Part shown: piece after piece, positions 1-7,340 of the stretch
How the letters are laid out: each line of letters begins with the position of its first letter
Numbering within the stretch: position 1 is the first letter of the stretch
Source: an uncultured Paracoccaceae bacterium
GTDB lineage: Bacteria > Pseudomonadota > Alphaproteobacteria > Rhodobacterales > Rhodobacteraceae
Reading direction: 5' to 3'
DNA: 64,000 nucleotides
Assembly (NCBI GenBank): GCA_947498985.1
Contig: CANMMF010000011.1
Location: 79,722 to 143,721, forward strand
Notes under the pieces: generated by a model
Told to the model about the DNA's origin: nothing
Databases searched by the model: none
What the model saw: only the letters and a program-made list of their open reading frames with translations
Translations under genes and position numbers: made by a program

Positions 1-1139
1 TGCGGCTGGGCGAGGAGAGCGCCTCGGTCGTGGTGATGGATCTGGAGAAGGGTGACCTGCTGTCCATCGCCTCCGCCCCCTCCTACGATCCCAACAAGTT
101 CGTGCGCGGCATCTCGGTGCCCGATTACGCAGAGCTGCGCGACAACGACCACCGCCCGCTTGCGTCGAAGACCGTGCAGGACGCCTACCCGCCGGGCTCG
201 ACCTTCAAGATGGTCACCGCACTCGCGGCGATGGATGCGGGGCTTGTGGCCCCCGACGAGACGGTCTGGTGCCCCGGCCATATGGAGATCGGCTCGCGCC
301 GCTTCCATTGCTGGAAACGGGTGGGTCACGGGCATATGAACCTCGAGACCTCGCTGCGCGAAAGCTGCGATGTCTATTATTACGACCTCGCGCTCAAGGT
401 CGGCATCGAGAACATCGCCGCCATGGGCCGCAGGCTCGGGCTGGGGCATGCCTACGATATCGAGATGTCGGCAATCACCGACGGTCTGATGCCCGACAAG
501 GCCTGGAAACTGCGCGAACGCGGTGCGTCCTGGGTGATCGGCGACAGCGTGAACGCCGCCATCGGCCAGGGCTTTGTGCTGACCTCGCCCTTGCAGCTTG
601 CGGTGATGAGCGCGCGCATCGCCACCGGGCGCAGCATCGAGCCGCGTCTGGTCAAGACCATCGACGGTGTCGAGACGCCGTCGCGCGGTGGCGAGAGCCT
701 GGGGCTCAACGAAAGCCACCTGCGACAGATCCGCAAGGCGATGTATGAGGTCTGCAACAGCCGCCGCGGCACCGCCTACCGGTCGCGCAGCATTGCCGAC
801 GGCATGCGCATCGCCGGCAAGACCGGCACCGCGCAGGTGCTCAACCGCGTGGTGCGCAACGAGGATGTGCCCTGGGAAGAGCGTGACCACGCGCTGTTTG
901 TGAATTTCGCGCCTTACGATACGCCGACCATCGCCGTTTCGGTGGTTGTGGAACATGGCGGCGGCGGCTCCACGGCGGCCGCACCCATCGCGCGCGACGT
1001 AACGCTGCAGGCGCTCTACAAGGGCGACCCGCCGCTCGAGGCCTATCCGCGCGGCGACCGCTCCAGGATCAAGGCGCAGCAGGAGCGGCTGGCCCGCGAA
1101 CGGCGCGCACGCGCCGACGAGACCCGGAGCCGGGCATGA
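1..1139 (+). CDS. mrdA: Penicillin-binding protein 2 (peptidoglycan transpeptidase), 5' end missing
   Basis: Transpeptidase of the elongasome, which crosslinks peptidoglycan during lateral wall growth. The window opens inside the gene: the frame is open from base 3 with no start codon before it, so the N-terminal anchor and dimerisation region lie outside. The visible part is the transpeptidase domain: the SxxK nucleophile motif is in PPGSTFKM, the second motif is SCD (the SxD form usual in PBP2), and KTGTAQ is the third. Its stop overlaps the rodA start in an ATGA, the standard translationally coupled mrdA-rodA pair. A short charged Arg-rich tail follows the domain. Confidence 0.95.
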   Translation, partial: RLGEESASVVVMDLEKGDLLSIASAPSYDPNKFVRGISVPDYAELRDNDHRPLASKTVQDAYPPGSTFKMVTALAAMDAGLVAPDETVWCPGHMEIGSRRFHCWKRVGHGHMNLETSLRESCDVYYYDLALKVGIENIAAMGRRLGLGHAYDIEMSAITDGLMPDKAWKLRERGASWVIGDSVNAAIGQGFVLTSPLQLAVMSARIATGRSIEPRLVKTIDGVETPSRGGESLGLNESHLRQIRKAMYEVCNSRRGTAYRSRSIADGMRIAGKTGTAQVLNRVVRNEDVPWEERDHALFVNFAPYDTPTIAVSVVVEHGGGGSTAAAPIARDVTLQALYKGDPPLEAYPRGDRSRIKAQQERLARERRARADETRSRA

Positions 1140-2275
1140 GTTATCTTGAGTATAACGTCAAAACCGTTCCCGCGGGCTGGCGCAAGGTGTTCTACCTCAA
1201 CTGGCCGCTGGTGGTGTTGCTGAGTGCGGTGGCCTGTGTCGGGTTCCTGATGCTCTACTCGGTCGCGGGCGGCTCTTTCGAGCCCTGGGCCGAGCCGCAG
1301 ATGAAGCGCTTTGCCTTGGGGCTGGCGCTGATGTTCTTTGTGGCGATGGTGCCGATCTGGTTCTGGCGCAGCATGGCGATGGTGGCCTATCTGTTTGCGT
1401 TTTTCCTGCTGATCCTGGTGGAGTTCATCGGCTCTGTCGGCATGGGCGCGCAGCGCTGGATCGATCTGGGCTTCATGCGGCTGCAGCCGTCGGAGCTGAT
1501 GAAGATCACAATGATCATGTTCCTTGCGGCCTATTACGACTGGCTGCCGCTGAAAAAGACCTCGCGACCGCTTTGGGTGGTGTTGCCGGTGCTGATCATC
1601 CTGGCGCCCACCGCGCTGGTGATGGGGCAGCCCGATCTCGGCACCGCGATCCTACTGGTCACCGCCGGCGGGTTGCTGATGTTTCTGGCCGGTGTGCACT
1701 GGGCCTATTTCGCCACCGTGGCGGCGGCGGGCGTGGGGGTGATCTGGACGGTGTTCCAGTCGCGCGGCACCGACTGGCAGATTCTCAAAGGCTACCAGTT
1801 CCGACGGATCGATACCTTTCTCGACCCCGGCTCCGACCCGCTGGGCGCGGGCTATCACATCACCCAGGCCAAGATCGCCATGGGATCGGGCGGCTGGACC
1901 GGGCGCGGCTTCATGCAGGGCACGCAGTCGCGGCTCAACTTCCTGCCGGAAAAACACACCGACTTCATCTTCAACACGCTGGCCGAGGAGTTCGGCTTCA
2001 TTGGCGGCATCTCGCTGCTGTCGCTCTATGTTCTGGTGCTGCTCTTTTGCATTTTCGCCGCGCTGCAGAACCGCGACCGGTTCTCGTCGCTGCTGATCCT
2101 CGGCGTCGGGCTTACGTTCTTTCTGTTCTTCGCGGTGAACATGTCGATGGTCATGGGGCTGGCGCCGGTGGTGGGCGTGCCCTTGCCATTGGTCAGCTAT
2201 GGCGGCTCGGCGATGCTGGTGCTTCTGGTGGCGTTCGGGCTGGTGCAGAGCGCGCATATCCACCGGCCACGCTGA
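1136..2275 (+). CDS. rodA: Rod-shape-determining protein RodA (SEDS glycosyltransferase)
   Basis: Polytopic SEDS-family peptidoglycan polymerase that partners PBP2. The 379-residue length fits RodA. Family motifs are visible: GQPDLGTAILL in the middle, then LPEKHTDFIF followed by a FGFIGG segment, and near the C terminus PLPLVSYGGSAML. About ten hydrophobic segments run through the protein. The ATG overlaps the mrdA stop by four bases (ATGA), so the two are translated from one message. FtsW is the close paralogue, but pairing with mrdA argues for RodA. Confidence 0.96.
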   Translation: MSYLEYNVKTVPAGWRKVFYLNWPLVVLLSAVACVGFLMLYSVAGGSFEPWAEPQMKRFALGLALMFFVAMVPIWFWRSMAMVAYLFAFFLLILVEFIGSVGMGAQRWIDLGFMRLQPSELMKITMIMFLAAYYDWLPLKKTSRPLWVVLPVLIILAPTALVMGQPDLGTAILLVTAGGLLMFLAGVHWAYFATVAAAGVGVIWTVFQSRGTDWQILKGYQFRRIDTFLDPGSDPLGAGYHITQAKIAMGSGGWTGRGFMQGTQSRLNFLPEKHTDFIFNTLAEEFGFIGGISLLSLYVLVLLFCIFAALQNRDRFSSLLILGVGLTFFLFFAVNMSMVMGLAPVVGVPLPLVSYGGSAMLVLLVAFGLVQSAHIHRPR

Positions 2276-2310
2276 TCACGAAGGCCGCCCCCCCCCGGCC
2301 CCGGACAGGA

Positions 2311-2367
2311 GTGGGGGCGCTGCCCCCACACCCCCGCAGTATTTTTGAACCGAAGAAGCCCGGGACG
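2311..2367. repeat. Dispersed GC-rich hairpin repeat, copy 1
   Basis: Perfect 8-bp stem GTGGGGGC/GCCCCCAC around a GCT loop (2311-2329), followed by a C-run, a GTATTTTTGAAC-like stretch and a GAAGAAGC box. The same order of elements recurs at 4104 and 63746. It lies between rodA and the next gene and may also stop rodA transcription. Confidence 0.7.
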
Positions 2368-2418
2368 GTTCCTTTTGGCGGTGATGCGCGGTAGGCGAAG
2401 GCAAAAGGAGACCGCGCC

Positions 2419-3354
2419 ATGCCCATCACCGTTCTGTTTGCCGCACCCGACGGGCGCTGGGCGCAATATGAGCCGGTGTTGCGCGAGGCGCTGGACGCAA
2501 CCGGGCTGGACTACCGGCTGGGCACCCGGTTTGCGCCGGACATCGTCGATTATATCGTCTATGCGCCCAACGGGCCGGTCAGCGATTTCACCCCCTTCAC
2601 GCGCCTCAAGGCGGTGCTGAACCTCTGGGCCGGGGTCGAGGCGGTGGTCGGCAACGAGACCCTGAAAGCGCCGCTGGCGCGCATGGTCGATGAAGAGGGG
2701 CTGACCGCGGGCATGGTGCAATGGGTCACCGGGCATGTGCTGCGCCATCATCTTGGCATGGACGCGCATATCGTGAACCCCGACCATGTATGGGACGCCG
2801 TCACCCCCCCGCTGCCCGGCGAGCGCAAGGTCACCATCCTGGGGTTCGGCGCGCTCGGGCAGGCCTGTGCGACGGCGCTGCGCGATCTGGGGTTCGACGT
2901 GACCGGGTGGAGCCGGTCGCTGAAATCCTTGCCCGGCATCCGGTGTCTCGCGGGTGAGGACGGGCTGACGGAGGCGCTGACCGGTGCCGAGATCCTCGTG
3001 CTGCTGCTGCCCGACACGCCTGCCACCGAGAACCTCCTCGACGCCGACCGGATCGCGCTGATGGCGCGCGGCGGGTTTGTGATCAACCCGGGCCGCGGGC
3101 CGCTGATCGTCGACGCGGCATTGCTGGCCGCCCTCGACAGCGGTCAGCTGGCCCATGCCACGCTGGATGTGTTCCGTGTCGAACCGCTGCCCGCGGATGA
3201 TCCCTACTGGTCGCATCCTAAAGTGACCGTGACACCTCATATCGCCGCTGACACGCGTCCTGCTTCGGCCAGCCGGGTTGTGGCCGAGAACATCGCGCGC
3301 GCCGAGGCCGGAGAACCGCTCTTGCATCTTGTGGATCGCAGCGCGGGCTATTAA
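2419..3354 (+). CDS. Glyoxylate/hydroxypyruvate reductase A-like D-2-hydroxyacid dehydrogenase
   Basis: NAD(P)H-dependent reductase of 2-oxoacids such as glyoxylate or hydroxypyruvate. At 311 residues it matches GhrA rather than the longer SerA/LdhA types. The Rossmann motif GFGALGQA sits near residue 140. The catalytic Arg is in NPGRGPLIVD, the Glu in RVEPLP and the His in PHIAADTRP. A good ribosome site (AAAGGAG) precedes the ATG. It stands alone between the rodA-linked repeat and rpe. The exact substrate cannot be read from sequence. Confidence 0.85.
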   Translation: MPITVLFAAPDGRWAQYEPVLREALDATGLDYRLGTRFAPDIVDYIVYAPNGPVSDFTPFTRLKAVLNLWAGVEAVVGNETLKAPLARMVDEEGLTAGMVQWVTGHVLRHHLGMDAHIVNPDHVWDAVTPPLPGERKVTILGFGALGQACATALRDLGFDVTGWSRSLKSLPGIRCLAGEDGLTEALTGAEILVLLLPDTPATENLLDADRIALMARGGFVINPGRGPLIVDAALLAALDSGQLAHATLDVFRVEPLPADDPYWSHPKVTVTPHIAADTRPASASRVVAENIARAEAGEPLLHLVDRSAGY

Positions 3355-3397
3355 CCCGGATCCGAGACGGACATCCGTCGAGCCGCAAGGAGCGCCC

Positions 3398-4075
3398 ATG
3401 CCCCATCACCGCCCCATCAAGATCGCGCCGTCGATCCTGTCTGCCGATTTTGCCAATTTCGGGGCCGAAATCCGGGCCATCGAAGCGCAAGGGGCGGACT
3501 GGGTACATGTGGATGTGATGGACGGGCATTTTGTGCCCAACCTGACCTTTGGCCCGATGGCGGTGAAGGCGTTTCGCCCGCATGTCACCACGGTCATGGA
3601 TGTGCATCTGATGATCGCGCCTGTCGATCCTTATATCGAGGCGTATGCCGAGGCGGGCGCCGATGTGCTGACCGCGCATGTGGAGGCCGGCCCGCATATC
3701 CACCGCACGCTGCAGGCGATCCGCGGCGCGGGCATGAAGGCGGGCGTGGCACTCAATCCCGGCACACCTGCCGAGGCGGTGGCCCATCTTCTGGATCTGA
3801 CCGATCTGGTTTGCGTGATGACGGTGAACCCCGGGTTTGGCGGGCAGAAATTCATCGATCTGAGCGGCAAGGTGCGCGCCTTGCGCACGATGATCGGCGA
3901 CCGCGACGTGCATATCGAGATCGATGGCGGCGTCGATTCGGGCACCGCCCCGCGGGTGGTGGAGGCCGGTGCAGATGTGCTGGTGGCGGGATCGGCCGTC
4001 TTCCGGGGCGGATCGGTCGACGCCCCGGAGGTCTACGGCGAGAATATCCGCGCGATCCGCGCCGCGGTCGGGTAA
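3398..4075 (+). CDS. rpe: Ribulose-phosphate 3-epimerase
   Basis: Interconverts ribulose 5-phosphate and xylulose 5-phosphate in the pentose phosphate and Calvin pathways. It is a 225-residue TIM barrel. The start chosen is the ATG behind AAGGAG, which gives the family N terminus IAPSILSADF; upstream in-frame starts would add unrelated sequence. Metal and catalytic motifs are present: HVDVMDGHFVPN, DVHLMI, MTVNPGFGGQ and EIDGGV near the C terminus. It sits 43 bp after the GhrA-like gene and ends just before copy 2 of the hairpin repeat. Confidence 0.95.
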   Translation: MPHHRPIKIAPSILSADFANFGAEIRAIEAQGADWVHVDVMDGHFVPNLTFGPMAVKAFRPHVTTVMDVHLMIAPVDPYIEAYAEAGADVLTAHVEAGPHIHRTLQAIRGAGMKAGVALNPGTPAEAVAHLLDLTDLVCVMTVNPGFGGQKFIDLSGKVRALRTMIGDRDVHIEIDGGVDSGTAPRVVEAGADVLVAGSAVFRGGSVDAPEVYGENIRAIRAAVG

Positions 4076-4103
4076 GACGCGGGTTTTCTGCGAAACCCCG
4101 CGA

Positions 4104-4160
4104 TCGGGGCGCTGCCCCGAACCCCGGGATATTCTGGGCCCAAGGAAACCAGGGGCGGGG
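4104..4160. repeat. Dispersed GC-rich hairpin repeat, copy 2
   Basis: Stem TCGGGGC/GCCCCGA around the same GCT loop (4104-4120), then ACCCCGGGATATTCTGGGCC and a purine-rich AAGGAAACCAGGGG box. It lies between the convergent rpe and thioesterase genes and could terminate either one. Confidence 0.65.
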
Positions 4161-4164
4161 TGTT

Positions 4165-4563
4165 TCATCCTCGACGGTAGCGAAACGTGCCTGTGCCTTT
4201 CGCGATCAGCTCTCCGGTCTCGTCGCAGACCTCGCCTTCGGCGAAGAACGTGCTCTTGCCGCCGCCGGTCTTCCACGCCTCACCCAGAAAGACCTCGCCG
4301 CGCGGGCGCGACAGGTACTGCACGTTGAGCGTCAGCGTCAGCGCCATCTGGCGGTGTTCCGGATCGCCGGTCCAGCACCCGGCATAGCCCATGACCGTGT
4401 CCAGCAACGAGGCATGCGCGCCGCCATGCGGATTGCCGTGGCGGTTCATGAGGACCCCGGCCAGCGGCATCTCGAAGCGGCAATACCCGTCCGACCAGTC
4501 CAGCATGCGCATGCCCAGATGCGCCGAATAGGCATAGGGCGGCTCGTGAAAACGCTCATCCAT
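4165..4563 (-). CDS. PaaI-family hotdog thioesterase
   Basis: Predicted acyl-CoA thioesterase of 132 residues with the single hotdog fold. The HGNPHGGAHASLLDT segment matches the PaaI active-site helix (HGG with a downstream Asp). It is the last gene of the minus-strand acyl-CoA operon and its start overlaps the end of the kinase gene by eight bases. It probably releases CoA from stalled or side-product acyl-CoAs. The exact acyl group is unknown. Confidence 0.82.
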   Translation of the reverse strand: MDERFHEPPYAYSAHLGMRMLDWSDGYCRFEMPLAGVLMNRHGNPHGGAHASLLDTVMGYAGCWTGDPEHRQMALTLTLNVQYLSRPRGEVFLGEAWKTGGGKSTFFAEGEVCDETGELIAKGTGTFRYRRG

Positions 4564-5602
4564 AGGCGTGCCGCGCCTCCAGCCCGAGCGCTGCGAATTG
4601 CGGCACGTAAGCGCCCAGTTTCAGGGCCTTTTCGGGGTTGGCCGCATTGCCGTCCAGGGCGCGTTTCTTGACCCCCTGCAGGATCGCGGCCATGCGGAAA
4701 AACGCAAAGGCCACGTAAAAGCCGAAGCCGTCGATGCCCGGCAGCCCGCGCCGCCTGCAATAGCTTTCGACAAACTCCGCATCGCCGGGCAAACCGGCCT
4801 GCTCGCGGTCGACGCCTGCAAGCCCGCGCCCCTCGGCGCCTGTGGGCAACTGCCACTGCATGATCACGCCGGCCAGATCGGCAAAGGGGTGGCCCAGCGT
4901 CGAGAGCTCCCAGTCGAGCACCGCGCGGCAGGCGGGGCCCTCCATGGCAAAGAGCATGTTGTCGATCCGGTAGTCGCCATGCACCAGCGTGCGCTGGCCG
5001 TCATCGGCGGGCAGGCTCCCGCCCAGCCAGTCGATCAGCGCCTCCATCGCGGGCAGAGGTTCGGTTTCGCAGGCGCGGTATTGCTTGGTCCAGCGGGTGA
5101 GCTGGCGTTCGTAGTAATTGCCCGGCGGCCCGAAATCCGAGAGCCCCGTGGCCGCCGGATCGACGTCATGGATCGCGGCCAGCACGCGGCTCATCTCCGC
5201 CATGATCGCGGCGCGCCCTTCCGGGCTTTCGCGGGGCATCGAAGGGTCGACGATGTTGCGGCCCGTGACATGCTCCATCACGTAAAAGACCGATCCGATC
5301 ACCGTTGCGTCCTCGCAGAGCGCCAGCATGCGGGGCACCGGCACGTCGGTCCCCGCCAGCGCGCGCTGGACGACAAATTCGCGGTCTACCGCATGGGCCG
5401 ATTTCAGCAGGGTGCCGGGCGGTTTGCGCCGCAAAACGTAAGCGCCGGAGCCCGCGTCGAGCCGGTAAGTCGGGTTGGACTGGCCGACATCGAACTTGCG
5501 CGCGGAAAGCGGGCCCTCGAAGCCCGGCACATGCGCCGCCATCCAGCGCGCCACCGCTTCGGTGTCCAAGCCGCCCTCTGCCGCGTTCTGTGTCAAATCC
5601 AT
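4556..5602 (-). CDS. ACAD10/11-type acyl-CoA kinase (aminoglycoside phosphotransferase fold)
   Basis: APH-fold phosphotransferase of 348 residues. The N-terminal FDVGQSNPTY and VLRRKPPG stretches match the kinase half of eukaryotic ACAD10/ACAD11. The catalytic loop HGD is at residues 208-210 and the metal-binding Asp is in VLDWELSTLG at 230. In ACAD10/11 and in bacterial LvaA this kinase phosphorylates the 4-hydroxyl of a 4-hydroxyacyl-CoA, and the partner dehydrogenase then eliminates the phosphate. Here the partner dehydrogenase is the very next gene upstream, ten bases away. The 4-hydroxyacyl-CoA role is an inference from family and pairing. An antibiotic kinase is unlikely. Confidence 0.85.
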   Translation of the reverse strand: MDLTQNAAEGGLDTEAVARWMAAHVPGFEGPLSARKFDVGQSNPTYRLDAGSGAYVLRRKPPGTLLKSAHAVDREFVVQRALAGTDVPVPRMLALCEDATVIGSVFYVMEHVTGRNIVDPSMPRESPEGRAAIMAEMSRVLAAIHDVDPAATGLSDFGPPGNYYERQLTRWTKQYRACETEPLPAMEALIDWLGGSLPADDGQRTLVHGDYRIDNMLFAMEGPACRAVLDWELSTLGHPFADLAGVIMQWQLPTGAEGRGLAGVDREQAGLPGDAEFVESYCRRRGLPGIDGFGFYVAFAFFRMAAILQGVKKRALDGNAANPEKALKLGAYVPQFAALGLEARHAYG

Positions 5603-5612
5603 CTCGCTCCGG

Positions 5613-6848
5613 TCATGGCTGATCGTTGCTGTATTTCTTCAACTCCGCCCGCGCCACCTGCCTGCGATGCACTGCATCCGGCCCGTCGGCAAAGCGCAGC
5701 GTGCGGATATGGGTCCACATATGGGCCAGATCGAAATCCTGGCTGATGCCGCCCGCGCCGTGCAGCTGCATCGCCTCATCGACCACCTTGCCCGCCATCA
5801 GCGGTGCCACGACCTTGATCTTGGAGATCCACGGCTGGGCGGCGCGCACGCCGCTTGTGTCCATCATCCAGGCCGCCTTGAGACAGAGCAGGCGCGCCAT
5901 CTCGATCTCCATGCGGGCATTGGCGATGATGTCGTAATTTGCCCCCAGCTCGCTGATCTTCTTGCCAAACGCCTCGCGCGCGAGGCCGCGGCGGCACATC
6001 ATCTCGAGCGCCTTCTCGGCCTGTCCGATGGCGCGCATGCAATGGTGGATCCGTCCCGGACCAAGCCGGCCCTGCGCCACCTCAAAGCCCCGCGCGGCGC
6101 CCAGAACGATGTTGCGCGCTGGCACCCGGACATCGGTGAAGCGAATATGCATATGGCCATGCGGCGCGTCGTCCTGGCCAAAGACCTGCATCGGGCGCAG
6201 GATCTCGATGCCCGGCAGATCCGGATCCATCACAAACATCGTGTGGCGCGCGTGTTTGGCGGCGTCGGGATCCGTGCAGGCCATCAGGATATAGAGCCCG
6301 CAGCGCGGATCGCCGGCGCCCGAGATCCACCATTTCTCGCCGTTGAGCACATATTCCTCGCCATCACGCCGCGCCTCGAAGGCCAGTTGCGCCGCATCGG
6401 AGGAGGCGATCTCGGGCTCTGTCATCACATAGGCGCTGCGGATCTCGCCCGCCAGCAACGGCTCCAGCCAGCGGGTCTTCATCCAGTCCTCGCCGTAGCG
6501 CTCCAGCACCTCCATGTTACCGGTATCGGGCGCGTTGCAGTTGAACACTTCGGCGGCGATGCCGACCTTGCCCATCTCTTCGGCAAGATAGGCATATTCC
6601 ACGGTGCTGAGCCCGTATCCCCGCTCCGACCCGGTCAGCCAGAAATTCCACAACCCGCGCTCGCGGGCCGTTGCCTTGAGCCCGTCGAGGATCTCCAGCT
6701 GCCGCGCGGTGTGCCTGAACCGGTCGCCTGAGGGGTGCTTGCCCACCTCGGCGTGGAACTCGGCATCGAGCGGCGCGATCTCGTCCTCGATCATGCGCCG
6801 CACCTGATCCACCAGCGGCCTCACCCGCTCCGTCAGTCCCAGATCCAT
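5613..6848 (-). CDS. ACAD10/11-type acyl-CoA dehydrogenase
   Basis: FAD-dependent acyl-CoA dehydrogenase family, 411 residues. It resembles the dehydrogenase half of ACAD10/11 more than classical beta-oxidation enzymes: note FNCNAPDTGNMEVL, the MTEPEIASSDA flavin-binding stretch, GRLGPGRIHHCMR, and ADGPDAVHRRQ near the C terminus where ordinary ACADs carry a YEGTxEI-type motif. It lies between the MaoC gene (54 bp upstream) and the kinase gene (10 bp downstream) on one strand. In the LvaA/LvaC scheme this protein removes the 4-phosphate to give an enoyl-CoA. Confidence 0.9.
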   Translation of the reverse strand: MDLGLTERVRPLVDQVRRMIEDEIAPLDAEFHAEVGKHPSGDRFRHTARQLEILDGLKATARERGLWNFWLTGSERGYGLSTVEYAYLAEEMGKVGIAAEVFNCNAPDTGNMEVLERYGEDWMKTRWLEPLLAGEIRSAYVMTEPEIASSDAAQLAFEARRDGEEYVLNGEKWWISGAGDPRCGLYILMACTDPDAAKHARHTMFVMDPDLPGIEILRPMQVFGQDDAPHGHMHIRFTDVRVPARNIVLGAARGFEVAQGRLGPGRIHHCMRAIGQAEKALEMMCRRGLAREAFGKKISELGANYDIIANARMEIEMARLLCLKAAWMMDTSGVRAAQPWISKIKVVAPLMAGKVVDEAMQLHGAGGISQDFDLAHMWTHIRTLRFADGPDAVHRRQVARAELKKYSNDQP

Positions 6849-6902
6849 GTCCCTCTCCTTCGTTCGTTCCCGACGCGGCCGCCCGTCAGGGCGGACAAGT
6901 GT

Positions 6903-7340
6903 TCAGCCCGGGTAGAGCCGCGTGATCCAGTTGGCGACCAGCGCGGGCCGGTCACCATGCTCAAGCGCGACCTCGACATCCCAATGCACATCGAACGCAG
7001 CGTCACGCTCATCGACCGAGGCCACGGAAAAACGGCCCCGGATGCGCGCACCCACCCGCACCGGCGCCACAAAGCGGATCCGGTCGAACCCGTAATTGAC
7101 CGAGGACGCGACACCGGCGAGCCCGTCGGTGACCTGATAGGACATCGCCGAGAGCATCGACAGCGTCAGAAACCCGTGCGCCACCGTGCCGCCCATCGGG
7201 GACTTTGCCGCGCGGGCCTCGTCGAGATGGATGAACTGCCAGTCTTCGGTGGCATCGGCAAAGGCCCGCACCCGCGCGGCATCGAGCGTGAACCACTCCG
7301 ACTGGCGCGGCGCGAGACCGCGCAGATCATCAGCCAGCAT
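6903..7340 (-). CDS. MaoC-family enoyl-CoA hydratase
   Basis: Hotdog-fold (R)-specific hydratase. The signature is clear: FADATEDWQFIHLD supplies the catalytic Asp and His, followed by GGTVAHGFLTLSML. The start at 7340 (MLADD) overlaps the ligase stop by 11 bases; an in-frame ATG at 7361 would add seven residues. It should hydrate the enoyl-CoA made by the kinase/dehydrogenase pair, giving a 3-hydroxyacyl-CoA for beta-oxidation. It is in the middle of the acyl-CoA operon. Confidence 0.87.
   Translation of the reverse strand: MLADDLRGLAPRQSEWFTLDAARVRAFADATEDWQFIHLDEARAAKSPMGGTVAHGFLTLSMLSAMSYQVTDGLAGVASSVNYGFDRIRFVAPVRVGARIRGRFSVASVDERDAAFDVHWDVEVALEHGDRPALVANWITRLYPG

Noticed and set aside
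4556..5602. Aminoglycoside resistance phosphotransferase
   Set aside because: The HGD and DW motifs are shared, but the GQSNPTY/KPPG segment and the acyl-CoA gene context match the ACAD10/11 kinase domain.
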